The notes beneath the pieces were generated by a model that saw only the letters and a list, made by a program, of their open reading frames with translations, searched no databases and was not told the DNA's origin. Below, piece by piece: positions 1 through 7,086 of a DNA stretch of 12,249 bases. The translations under genes and the position numbers were made by a program. Source of the stretch: Calditrichia bacterium. Its GTDB lineage: Bacteria; Calditrichota; Calditrichia; Calditrichales; Calditrichaceae. The DNA lies in assembly GCA_027039465.1 (NCBI GenBank), contig JALWEA010000256.1:1-12249 (forward strand), given 5' to 3'. The number at the start of each line of letters is the position of its first letter. Position 1 is the first letter of the stretch.

Positions 1-822
1 TAATAGATATCTTTCCACCAAATCCTTTTTAGCAAAAGAATGGGGAACCATTGCCTGGATTAAATTAAGTTGCCCGTCTTCTCGACATTCGTTCTTTAGT
101 ATTTTCAAAAGGAATTGTTTCTGGTCATCTGAAATAATTTGTGCCATATCCATACCCAATAGACGCGCCCCTGCGAATTCAAGATCATATTCTTCATCTT
201 TTAATAATTCATTATATTCCGAATAAAGCCGTTCCAAATTCCCTACTTCGGCATAGTATTTCAAATAAAGTGCCAAATCCATTGCATCTTTGCGATTGTA
301 TTCACTTCTATCGCTCCAAGCAACCAATTTTAAAATGCTCATTCCTACAATTGACGCACATTTAAGTTTCAAGAGGAGCACATCATCAAGGATTATTTCA
401 ATTGAATCTTGCAAAGCTTCATTAAATCCCAATATATTTAGTGAGGTTGCGTGATCCGGAGGCCAGCGAACATAACCGTCTGCATCGGCGATTGTCCCAA
501 AGGGTATTACATCAATCGGTAATTCGTCCTCCCCGTATACCAATCTTTGTTTTTTATCTCCCTTTTTGAACTTTCCACTACTTTGTAATGAAGTCATTAA
601 TTGCTCATAAGAATTCCAATCTTTGATTGAAATGGCAATGTCTAAATCGTACGTCGTTAAGCCGGTATTAATACCATAACCATACTGTAAAATAAGATCA
701 CGTGCGGTTGCCCCGACAATAAAGAAAGGGATTCCAAGCTGATCGGTTATTTTTTTAATATTAGCTAAAGGTTTTACAAGAAAGTCAACTTTACCCGATA
801 TATTTAGCAATTTCTTTTTCAT
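1..822 (-). CDS. abiEii: AbiEii-like nucleotidyltransferase toxin (partial, runs off the left edge)
   Basis: My own translation of the minus strand gives 274 codons open to base 1, so the C-terminus is missing. The ATG at 822-820 is the first start after an in-frame TAA two codons upstream, which fixes the N-terminus. Residues 37-42 read G-A-T-A-R-D, 59-61 read D-L-D, and Asp104 lies in I-D-V-I-P-F-G: the glycine loop and three carboxylates of a minimal nucleotidyltransferase fold. A later stretch, LKLVAWSDR followed by RKDAMDL, is typical of the AbiEii/AbiGii family as I remember it. AbiEii toxins are known as GTP-binding nucleotidyltransferases that stop growth and abort phage infection. 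The start lies 32 bases inside the upstream antitoxin gene, with only a weak ribosome site, so translation is probably coupled. All catalytic residues are present, so the toxin looks active. Confidence 0.85.
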   Translation of the reverse strand, partial: MKKKLLNISGKVDFLVKPLANIKKITDQLGIPFFIVGATARDLILQYGYGINTGLTTYDLDIAISIKDWNSYEQLMTSLQSSGKFKKGDKKQRLVYGEDELPIDVIPFGTIADADGYVRWPPDHATSLNILGFNEALQDSIEIILDDVLLLKLKCASIVGMSILKLVAWSDRSEYNRKDAMDLALYLKYYAEVGNLERLYSEYNELLKDEEYDLEFAGARLLGMDMAQIISDDQKQFLLKILKNECREDGQLNLIQAMVPHSFAKKDLVERYLL

Positions 823-1789
823 AAATTAGGTTTCCAACCTCAATGTTTCTCGGATCGCCGGTTGCTAATAAATCTGCATAAACTAAAATAGGAGGAACCA
901 CATTCTGTTCCGGCAAATCATGCCAAAACTTCTTTAACACTTCAACCGAACCGTCTGCATCTTTTTGCATTTTAAAATCAATTAAAAACGGATTCGGCCA
1001 TTGTTCTACGTAAACAGTCATCTTTTGTGGTTTTAAATATTTTGTTAATAGCCACGCGGCAACCTCTCCGCTCCAATAAACCTGATATTTTTTTAGATTA
1101 GTATTGATCCACCAATTTTCATCCTTAGGTTTGAATTTGCCCAATATTAATTTCGGCCTTAGCACATCCGGGAAAAGCATAATCCAGCGTTCCAGCAATT
1201 CTTTTTTTTGCTTTAAAATTCGTTTGTTTTTTCCAATCTCAATTAGGAACCCCATTTCTTTTAATTCTTGCATTATCTTTGCAACGGAACCCAAGGCCAC
1301 ACCGGCTTTTTGAGCAATTAGGCGGAATGATTTACTTTCCAATCCCGGTTCGGAAAGAAGTACAAAAATAATACGCAAACCGGCAGGCCTCCAAATACGG
1401 CGTATTGTTTCAGACGGTTTATTTTGCAATTTTTTGTTACCCTTTGTAAAAACAAATAAAGTTGGTAGGTTCAAAAAACTGTTCCCCGCACTATCGATAA
1501 AATAAACATTCATTTCTTTTAACCGATCGGCCAAACGCGGGTTTACATAATTTGTAAGTAGAACAGCCGGAGATTCCATTTTAGCAAGCTTTGATAAAAT
1601 AGTTCCCAAATTGCTCATGGTAACGGAAGGAACAACCATCCCGTTTAATTGATAGCTTCTTGTTTGATGCTTAATCGTAATTTGGATATGCTGATTATTG
1701 GTTTGATTGAACGCAAAATCTCCATTTACCAGCTTTTGAAACTGTTGTATCAAATTTTCGAGCAGTTTATCAAATTGGGTTTGCTTCAT
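791..1789 (-). CDS. abiEi: AbiEi-family antitoxin / autorepressor of a type IV toxin-antitoxin pair
   Basis: This 332-residue protein lies directly upstream of, and overlaps, the AbiEii-like toxin gene. Around residues 150-185 it has a winged-helix pattern (residues such as RLIAQKAG then GSVAKIMQELKEMGFL), the expected DNA-binding part. The first 130 residues contain a conserved-looking patch (NYVNPRLADRL, then FIDSAGNSF) that I recall from long AbiEi relatives in Bacteroidota-like genomes; its role is unclear. The C-terminal part is probably the antitoxin domain. In type IV systems antitoxin and toxin do not form a stable complex: the antitoxin counters the toxin's effect and represses its own operon by binding inverted repeats. 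Exactly such repeats lie just upstream here. No good Shine-Dalgarno site precedes the ATG at 1789, whose leader is very AT-rich. Family assignment rests on the winged helix, gene order and operator, not on a search. Confidence 0.82.
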   Translation of the reverse strand: MKQTQFDKLLENLIQQFQKLVNGDFAFNQTNNQHIQITIKHQTRSYQLNGMVVPSVTMSNLGTILSKLAKMESPAVLLTNYVNPRLADRLKEMNVYFIDSAGNSFLNLPTLFVFTKGNKKLQNKPSETIRRIWRPAGLRIIFVLLSEPGLESKSFRLIAQKAGVALGSVAKIMQELKEMGFLIEIGKNKRILKQKKELLERWIMLFPDVLRPKLILGKFKPKDENWWINTNLKKYQVYWSGEVAAWLLTKYLKPQKMTVYVEQWPNPFLIDFKMQKDADGSVEVLKKFWHDLPEQNVVPPILVYADLLATGDPRNIEVGNLIYEKEIAKYIG

Positions 1790-1792
1790 TAC

Positions 1793-1851
1793 TTTTGTTC
1801 ACTTTTTAAATATGTTCATTTTTTGTGAACATAATAAAATAATGAACAAAA
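1793..1851 (-). promoter_or_regulatory. Operator/promoter of the abiE operon: four symmetrical half-sites
   Basis: Two nested perfect inverted repeats share one centre at base 1822. The inner pair is ATGTTCA (1812-1818) and TGAACAT (1826-1832). The outer pair is TTTTGTTCA (1793-1801) and TGAACAAAA (1843-1851). The GTTCA cores on each side are 17 bases apart. The site begins four bases in front of the abiEi ATG and covers the AT-rich stretch where the promoter must lie, so binding would block transcription. Negative autoregulation through inverted repeats is established for AbiEi antitoxins; that AbiEi is the ligand here is inferred. Confidence 0.75.
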
Positions 1852-1891
1852 ATCAATTATTATTCAGTGTTATGAGAGAACCCTATTGAAT

Positions 1892-3439
1892 TCAATTAAT
1901 GCGGGTCAATCGTTGTTGCCGTTCGGCGGTCACAAAAATACCGGCCTTCCCCTCCAAGGGACATTTGGTGACGCAAATACCGCAACCGATGCACAATTCG
2001 GCTACAACATAGGGATACTTAACTTTTTTGGTTTCGCCGGTTTCGGGGTTCGTATAATCACGTTCTTCGAACTTAATGGCTTTGTCCGGCGTAGGACAAT
2101 GTTCTTCGCACACCAGGCACTCTTCATTGCGGGCATAAGGAATGCACAAGTTCTTGTCAAAATGCGCCAACCCCATCGGTGTTTTTTGCTTAACTTCCAA
2201 AGGCAAAGGCAAGATGGCCTCCGTTGGGCAAACCTGACCGCACAAATTGCATTCGTACTCACAGTATCCCACACGCATTTCGGCCACAGGCAGCCACAAA
2301 TCGTCAATGGAATTTTGAATGCCGGACGGTTGCAAACAGGCACCGTTGGAAGCACACACCCGCACGCATTCCATGCAACGGATGCACTTATCTCGGAAAT
2401 CTTCCTCAGGCAGGGCACCAGGCGGCCGAATTTGTTGATCGTAATGGGATTTGTTTTTCAGATGAAGCCCGATTAAGCCCAACGCCGTTACACTAGCCAG
2501 CGAGGTGCCCAAAAACTGCCGTCTGGAATAATCGACTTGAGAGCGGTAAGGTTTCCAACGCCATTCATACGAAATGGATTTGTACTTTTCAGGGCACGTA
2601 TCCGCGCAACTAAAACATTGGATGCATTCCACTTTACTGTTTCGCGTAAAATCATTGGCCGGAATCGCACCCATCTTGCATTCCGTTTGGCACAAACCGC
2701 ACGCCGGGCACGACGGCCGGACAACGCGTTCCAAAAAACGAAATTGAGACAAAAATCCCAATAAGGCACCTGCCGGACACAAATACCGACACCAAAAACG
2801 ACGACTTAATTTTTCACCGGCCAAAATGAGACCGATGAAAAGCGCAATCCAGAAAAGTTGTTGATAATGCGCCTGATTCTCGGGCATGATGATATTCTTG
2901 TATTGATCATAAATAAAATAAGGTACATTCCCCAAAAAAGACACGTTGCTAAATGCAATTAATGTGTTTTCCGTAAATAAGGTTAGAATCGGATAAAATA
3001 CAATGGCCAACGCACGATTAAAAATCGATAAAGGATCTAAATAGCCCCAGAGATGAACCGAAAACAAAGCCATTATGAGCAACCCAACCAACAAAGCAAA
3101 TTTCAGGTAACGTAATTTTTCAAATTTCTGCGTTTTGCGATTATCGGGCGATTTCAAAATCTTGCTCGTAATATCCAGTAAGGTTCCCAGGGGGCAAACC
3201 CAGCCGCAAAATACACGCCCTAAGAACGGAGTGATCAATAAGATAATCAGTGCAGGCCAAAAAATTAAATGCAGGTGCAAATCTTTAATAAACAAAAAAA
3301 CAGGCGCAAGCGGGCTGAAACGTAAACCGATTTCGGTCACGATACCCGAATCATACGGATAACGCGTCAATAAAAACAGGAAAATAAAAAACAGAAAAAA
3401 AACAATTTGGCTGGTGCGACGAATCTTACTCAGCTTCAA
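1892..3439 (-). CDS. Membrane/periplasmic polyferredoxin: NapH-like half fused to NapG-like half
   Basis: This 515-residue protein has an N-terminal membrane half with hydrophobic spans near residues 11-25, 55-72, 112-130, 142-160 and 194-207. It carries the NapH/NosR-type motifs CGWVCP (78-83) and CRYLCP (217-222), then two 4Fe-4S sites (Cys244/247/250/254 and Cys272/275/278/282). Residues 305-311, SRRQFLG, resemble a Tat motif and precede a hydrophobic stretch (312-326). The C-terminal half has four more clusters: Cys352-362, Cys393-404, Cys432/441/444/448 and Cys483-493. That is the NapG layout, so the protein joins two usually separate quinol-to-periplasm electron carriers. No nitrate reductase gene is nearby; the partner in this operon is the DUF362 protein upstream. 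A TTG start at 3439 is chosen because GGAGAGG lies a few bases ahead and no Met follows before the first membrane span. Electron donor and acceptor are unknown. Confidence 0.82.
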   Translation of the reverse strand: MKLSKIRRTSQIVFFLFFIFLFLLTRYPYDSGIVTEIGLRFSPLAPVFLFIKDLHLHLIFWPALIILLITPFLGRVFCGWVCPLGTLLDITSKILKSPDNRKTQKFEKLRYLKFALLVGLLIMALFSVHLWGYLDPLSIFNRALAIVFYPILTLFTENTLIAFSNVSFLGNVPYFIYDQYKNIIMPENQAHYQQLFWIALFIGLILAGEKLSRRFWCRYLCPAGALLGFLSQFRFLERVVRPSCPACGLCQTECKMGAIPANDFTRNSKVECIQCFSCADTCPEKYKSISYEWRWKPYRSQVDYSRRQFLGTSLASVTALGLIGLHLKNKSHYDQQIRPPGALPEEDFRDKCIRCMECVRVCASNGACLQPSGIQNSIDDLWLPVAEMRVGYCEYECNLCGQVCPTEAILPLPLEVKQKTPMGLAHFDKNLCIPYARNEECLVCEEHCPTPDKAIKFEERDYTNPETGETKKVKYPYVVAELCIGCGICVTKCPLEGKAGIFVTAERQQRLTRIN

Positions 3440-3562
3440 TCTGCCTCTCCGTGTGAAATTCCGAATCGTTGCCTTTGCATGGCTCCATTAAAATCGCATA
3501 TTCAGATTATTGAGCAATTGGGGATTATTTTAAACTATTCCCTTCTGCGGCGATAGGCAAAA

Positions 3563-4465
3563 CTATGCCAATCGTACTTTGCGTACCTTCAGCTTTTTGC
3601 GATCGTATTTGGCCAAACCTTTTTCGTAAGCTTTTTGAATATGCGGAATATCATTTAACGTAAGACCGAATAACGATAATGCGAGATAATCCGCAGAAAC
3701 CGTGCAATCGCTCAAAATCAACGTTTTGGTCAGCTTAACGTCTTTGGGGTTGCCCCCTACAGGCCCGTTTGCCGTCAAAATACGGTACGCATCGATAATG
3801 GTCAAAGTAGGTAAAATTTTGCGATCAATATCCGTTAGCTTTTCCTCGAAATTATTATGAATCAGTCCCCGATTATCACCCATTACCCCCATTAGATTCT
3901 TAAGACCTAATGTTACTCCTGATATTGAATGTTGCTTGGCAATAGGAATATTAATGACCTTATCCGCCTTCAGGTACTCTTCGTAAATCGGCCATTCGCT
4001 AATGATCTTGCCGTCGATTTTAATCGGTTTGAAGCGATTTTTGCGTACCTGTTCCACTTTGGCTCCGGCTTTTTTGGCATATTCTGCAATTTTACTAGAA
4101 CGGTAAGAACGGCGCGGATTGTTGCAGGTACGATCAAAAACTTTAACTTCTTTGGCACCGGCATCTTTACAAGCCTTTACCACAGCGGCGACCAATTGCG
4201 GATTGGTCGTGGCGGCCAATTCCGGCAGGCGGTCCCAGGCGATATTGGGTTTAACCACAACCACATCGCCTTTTTTTATGAAACGCTGCAAACCGCCGAA
4301 TTCCTGCAAAGCACGGGCGAGCAAAGCTTCGGGCTCTCCGTTTTCCACCCAGACTGCCTGAGGCAGGTTACTTTCCGCCAGTAAAAAAGAATGCTTGGCC
4401 AACGGCAATAAACCGAGGCTAAGCGCACCCGTGGAAAGAACGCGCATAAATCGACGACGTTTCAT
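3563..4465 (-). CDS. DUF362 protein with Tat signal peptide
   Basis: The best start is the ATG at 4465, since AGGAGG ends six bases before it. A longer reading to 4525 would bury the signal peptide. The 300-residue product opens with MKRRRFMR and a hydrophobic core, a twin-arginine-type signal, so it is probably folded in the cytoplasm and exported. The body has DUF362 landmarks: VVVKPNI, TNPQLV, a K-Q-H followed by VTLGLKNLMG, and IDA...NGPVGG. Some DUF362 proteins carry ferredoxin clusters; this one has only isolated cysteines, so it lacks its own 4Fe-4S sites. The fused NapH/NapG-like gene follows 123 bases downstream on the same strand, suggesting that the polyferredoxin exchanges electrons with this protein or with something it binds. 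The biochemical function of the family is not established to my knowledge. Confidence 0.82.
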   Translation of the reverse strand: MKRRRFMRVLSTGALSLGLLPLAKHSFLLAESNLPQAVWVENGEPEALLARALQEFGGLQRFIKKGDVVVVKPNIAWDRLPELAATTNPQLVAAVVKACKDAGAKEVKVFDRTCNNPRRSYRSSKIAEYAKKAGAKVEQVRKNRFKPIKIDGKIISEWPIYEEYLKADKVINIPIAKQHSISGVTLGLKNLMGVMGDNRGLIHNNFEEKLTDIDRKILPTLTIIDAYRILTANGPVGGNPKDVKLTKTLILSDCTVSADYLALSLFGLTLNDIPHIQKAYEKGLAKYDRKKLKVRKVRLA

Positions 4466-4496
4466 GAGAACCTCCTGCAAAAAGTTTGCACCACAC

Positions 4497-4525
4497 AATA
4501 TAAACGGCGGAACGGATGTTTGCAA
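4497..4525 (-). promoter_or_regulatory. Candidate sigma-70-type promoter of the DUF362/polyferredoxin operon
   Basis: Read on the minus strand, TTGCAA (4525-4520) and TATATT (4502-4497) are separated by 17 bases. The -10 box lies about 31 bases before the ATG at 4465, leaving a short leader that contains the AGGAGG site. Spacing and position are good; the -35 box is a partial match. Confidence 0.42.
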
Positions 4526-4552
4526 ATGGAGGAAAAAGATGGGGATGCTAAT

Positions 4553-4581
4553 GTTAAGAGTTAAGAAGTTAAGGGTTAAGG
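4553..4581 (+). repeat. Heptamer tandem repeat (GTTAAGA/GTTAAGG)
   Basis: GTTAAGA occurs twice (4553-4566), then after one extra base GTTAAGG occurs twice (4568-4581). The reverse form, CCTTAACCCTTAAC, occurs near the ends of both larger repeat copies (about 4962-4976 and 5402-5416). A decayed version lies at 7933-7965. No coding sense is seen. Confidence 0.8.
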
Positions 4582-4612
4582 GTGATGCGTTATTCGTGTA
4601 TCTGTATATCCA

Positions 4613-4758
4613 TTAATCAGAAACCGCGGCGGCGGGCCATCATTCCTAAACATAACTCTGTCGGGTGAGGAATTCCTACGCAGTCTCCACCCCCTGTTAT
4701 CCCCCTCATAAGGGGACACAAAATGCTTTGGTAAGTCTCTTGCCCGGTTGGGAAAATG
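4613..4758 (+). repeat. Dispersed repeat, left copy (about 145 bp)
   Basis: From TTAATC to GGGAAAATG this stretch matches 11523-11666 in the same orientation, with scattered substitutions and near-equal length (146 against 144 bases). Shared landmarks are the GCGGCGGG-type segment, GTGAGGAATTC, CCACCCCCTGTT, CATAAGGGGAC and TTGCCCGGTTGGG. The segment GTCCCC...GGGGAC can form a hairpin in the DNA or in a transcript. Confidence 0.85.
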
Positions 4759-5027
4759 ATTTTCGGCTATAGTGAAATAGCATCCAACAAACTGCTTAGC
4801 AAATAAGGCATTGGGCAAAATTCAACGAATTGCTTTTTGTTTCCCTGCGGGGGAATTTAAGGGGTCTAAAAGGCCCGTTACTGCTGTGGAGGAGATTGCT
4901 TCACTCGTTCCTCGTTCGCAATGACAGTCCTTAACGGACAACGTTCCTCTTAACTCTTATACCCTTAACCCTTAACGAGCTTCCTACACCCCATTTAACT
5001 ATTCAACAATTCAACCAATTCCCAATT
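4687..5027 (+). repeat. Large tandem repeat, copy A (341 bp)
   Basis: The copy opens with CCACCCCCTGTTATCC and continues through GCATTGGGCAAAATT, GGGGTCTAAA, a GATTGCTTC...GCAATGACAG module (4894-4927) and CCCTTAACCCTTAACGAGC. It ends in ATTCAAC/AATTCCC short repeats that run straight into copy B. Short reading frames across it are not supported by starts, ribosome sites or conserved protein features. Confidence 0.85.
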
Positions 5028-5457
5028 CCACCCCCTGTTGTCCCCCTCATAAGGGGACACAAAATGCTTTGGTAAATTTTGCCCGGTGAGAAAATGATTA
5101 TTGGTTTGAGTAAAATTACATACATCAAACTACTTGGCAATTAGGGCATTGGGCAAAATTTAAAGGACCGTTTTTTATCTCCCTGCGAGAGGGATTTAGG
5201 GGGTCTAAATGGTTCGTTGCCACTTTGAAAGGGATTGCTTCCCCGCCTCAGGCGGGTCGCAATGACAGGCCGATTGTCATCGCGAGGAGCGAGCGCAGCG
5301 AGCGACGTGGCGATCTCTTCCGTAGTGAGTGCATCACTCTCCGGCTTACGATCGTTCGCAATGACAGCCATTAACGAATAACGTTCCTCTTAACTCTTAT
5401 ACCCTTAACCCTTAACGAGCTTCCTACACCTCATTTAACCATTCAACAATTCAACCA
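5028..5457 (+). repeat. Large tandem repeat, copy B (about 430 bp, with an extra module)
   Basis: Copy B follows copy A directly and repeats its landmarks in order. The start offset is 341 bases but the tail offset is 440, so B carries about 99 extra bases. The extra DNA lies between 5240 and 5350. It contains the hairpin CCCGCC-TCA-GGCGGG (5242-5256) and a TGTCATCGCGAGG...GCGATCTC module (5275-5317) in opposite orientation to the flanking GCAATGACAG modules (5233-5268 and 5350-5367). Such TGTCATTGCGAGG-like modules are common intergenic repeats in many bacteria. Confidence 0.8.
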
Positions 5458-5606
5458 TTTAACTTTTTACGATTAACGGATATACGAATACACGAATACA
5501 CGAATAACAGTTAACGCCTTTCCCATTCCCCACACTTGTGCTTGTTTTTAAATGTTGCAAATGCTAAATTGCTAATCCGTAATGCTTTTAACTATTGGGA
5601 GGTACT

Positions 5607-6956
5607 GTGTCTCGATTAATGGTTTCCATTTCCGGTTTACGTGGTGAAATCGGTTCCACGCTTACACCTCAGGTCATTCAAAAATACACGCTCGCCTTTG
5701 CCAAATATATTAAAGGCGGAAAAGTTGTCGTTGGGCGCGACTCACGCGTTTCCGGGCCGCTGATTACGGACATTGTTAAGGGTTGTCTGGTTGCCAGCGG
5801 TTGCGAAGTGATAGACATCGGTATTGTAACAACTCCGACCGTCGAATTGGAAATTGTGCATCATCAGGCTGCTGGAGGCATTGCCATTACGGCCAGCCAC
5901 AATCCCATTCAATGGAACGGCCTTAAATTCATGGCACCGGACGGTCGTTTTTTGCCGCCCGACCAAGCCGAACAGGTGTACGCCATGGCCGATCGTGAAG
6001 AAGCCGACTTGAAATCCTGGGATCAATTGGGACAGGTCGTTCCGAATGATCAGGCCATTCGCCGTCATATTGACAAGGTTTTGAGCATTTCTTATTTGGA
6101 TGTGGAAGCCATCCGCAAGCGGCACTTTAAAGTGGCGGTTGACACCGTCAATGGTGCCGGTGGCGTTATTATTCCCCAATTACTCGAAGAATTAGGCTGC
6201 GAAGTGACCGCCATTAATCGGGAACCCAACGGTCGATTTGCGCACACTCCGGAGCCCCTGCCCGAAAATTTAACGCAGCTAAGCGAGACCGTGCGCAAGG
6301 TAAAAGCCGATGTGGGCTTTGCTGTTGATCCGGATGTGGATCGTTGTGCTATTGTGGATAACGAAGGAAATCCCATCGGAGAAGAATACACGTTGGTCAT
6401 TGCCGCCAAGTTGGTATTCAGTAAAACGTTAGGGCGGATGGTAATCAACATGTCCACCTCACGCGCTTCGGAAGATATTGCCAAATATTACAACTGCATG
6501 GTGGTTCGCAGTAAGGTGGGCGAAATCAACGTGGCGGAAAAAATGAAGGAAATCGACGCCATTATCGGCGGGGAGGGCAACGGCGGAGTTATTTTGCCGG
6601 AAGTCCATGTGGGACGCGATGCGCCGGTGGCCGTTGCATTAACCTTGCAGGCTCTTTTAGAACATGGTGGAACCATGAAGGAGCTGAAAGCTTCGCTGCC
6701 ACAATATGAAATGGTCAAGAAGAAAGTGGCCATTGCGGATCTGGATCCCGATCAAATTTTGGCCAGGCTGCAAGAAAAATACAAAGACTACGACATTAAT
6801 ACGTTGGACGGTTTGAAAATCGATTTTGAAAAAAGCTGGGTTCATTTGCGTAAATCCAACACGGAGCCCATTATGCGCGTTATTGCCGAGGCGCCGACAT
6901 TAAAGGAAGCCGAAGCCCTAGCCGACCGCTTTATTGAAGAAATTCGTAATATTTAA
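5607..6956 (+). CDS. glmM: Alpha-D-phosphohexomutase, probably phosphoglucosamine mutase
   Basis: The 449-residue product has all four signature loops of the alpha-D-phosphohexomutase superfamily. These are the phosphoserine loop TASHNP (Ser97), the Mg-binding loop DPDVDR (241-246), the sugar-specificity loop GEGNGG (322-327) and the phosphate-binding loop RKSNTEP (415-421). GEGNGG, rather than GEMSGH, points to the GlmM branch found in Bacteroidota-like bacteria and archaea. GlmM converts glucosamine-6-phosphate to glucosamine-1-phosphate for UDP-GlcNAc and cell-wall synthesis in the cytoplasm. Some members of this superfamily act as phosphopentomutases, which would suit the neighbouring deoC. 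GTG at 5607 is preferred: GGGAGG lies four bases ahead, a slightly short gap, while an upstream TTG at 5595 overlaps that site. The upstream DNA is the repeat block. Length is normal and nothing is missing. Confidence 0.88.
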   Translation: MSRLMVSISGLRGEIGSTLTPQVIQKYTLAFAKYIKGGKVVVGRDSRVSGPLITDIVKGCLVASGCEVIDIGIVTTPTVELEIVHHQAAGGIAITASHNPIQWNGLKFMAPDGRFLPPDQAEQVYAMADREEADLKSWDQLGQVVPNDQAIRRHIDKVLSISYLDVEAIRKRHFKVAVDTVNGAGGVIIPQLLEELGCEVTAINREPNGRFAHTPEPLPENLTQLSETVRKVKADVGFAVDPDVDRCAIVDNEGNPIGEEYTLVIAAKLVFSKTLGRMVINMSTSRASEDIAKYYNCMVVRSKVGEINVAEKMKEIDAIIGGEGNGGVILPEVHVGRDAPVAVALTLQALLEHGGTMKELKASLPQYEMVKKKVAIADLDPDQILARLQEKYKDYDINTLDGLKIDFEKSWVHLRKSNTEPIMRVIAEAPTLKEAEALADRFIEEIRNI

Positions 6957-6979
6957 GCGCATTACGCTGAGCCCTAATC

Positions 6980-7014
6980 AATTCCGAATTCCGAATTCCA
7001 AGTTCCCAGTTCCT
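6980..7014 (+). repeat. Heptamer tandem repeat (AATTCCG / AGTTCCC family)
   Basis: Five units in perfect 7-base register: AATTCCG, AATTCCG, AATTCCA, AGTTCCC, AGTTCCT. It lies in the glmM-deoC spacer. The same family appears at 5014-5028 and, on the other strand, at 11482-11498. Confidence 0.85.
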
Positions 7015-7086
7015 GATCGACAGCCGGAATTCAGGAATTCAACTGACTGAGATTTGAAATTTTTAACGTTTGGGAGAATTTTTCCC

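Larger units (their letters stand above)
4589..5508. mobile_element. Non-coding repeat block bounded by short inverted repeats (MITE-like)
   Basis: The left end, 4589-4618, and the right end, 5471-5508, are inverted copies of each other. Both contain GTTATTCGTGTAT at the outer edge and TATATCC then TTAATC at the inner edge. The right copy is longer because ACGAATAC is repeated in tandem (5484-5507). Between them lie two large tandem copies and no credible gene. This is the organisation of a non-autonomous element, or of a nest of them. No transposase is present and no target-site duplication was convincingly identified, so mobility is inferred. Confidence 0.45.

Noticed and set aside
141..365. 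A 74-codon plus-strand frame
   Set aside because: It lies antisense inside the AbiEii-like gene, whose nucleotidyltransferase motifs are intact; low-complexity product with no support.
1886..2476. A 196-codon plus-strand frame opposite the polyferredoxin gene
   Set aside because: It is antisense to a cysteine-rich protein with six intact Fe-S sites, has no recognisable domain and starts within the end of that gene; a shadow frame.
4465..4525. Longer N-terminus for the DUF362 protein from 4525
   Set aside because: It would place 20 residues before a clear Tat signal and ignore the AGGAGG site six bases before the ATG at 4465.
4576..4818. An 80-codon minus-strand frame in the first repeat field
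   Set aside because: It lies wholly in repeat DNA and begins inside the repeat; no ribosome site and no protein-like pattern.
5141..5371. A 76-codon minus-strand frame in repeat copy B
   Set aside because: It crosses the 99-base module absent from copy A, so it has no counterpart there and is not conserved as protein.
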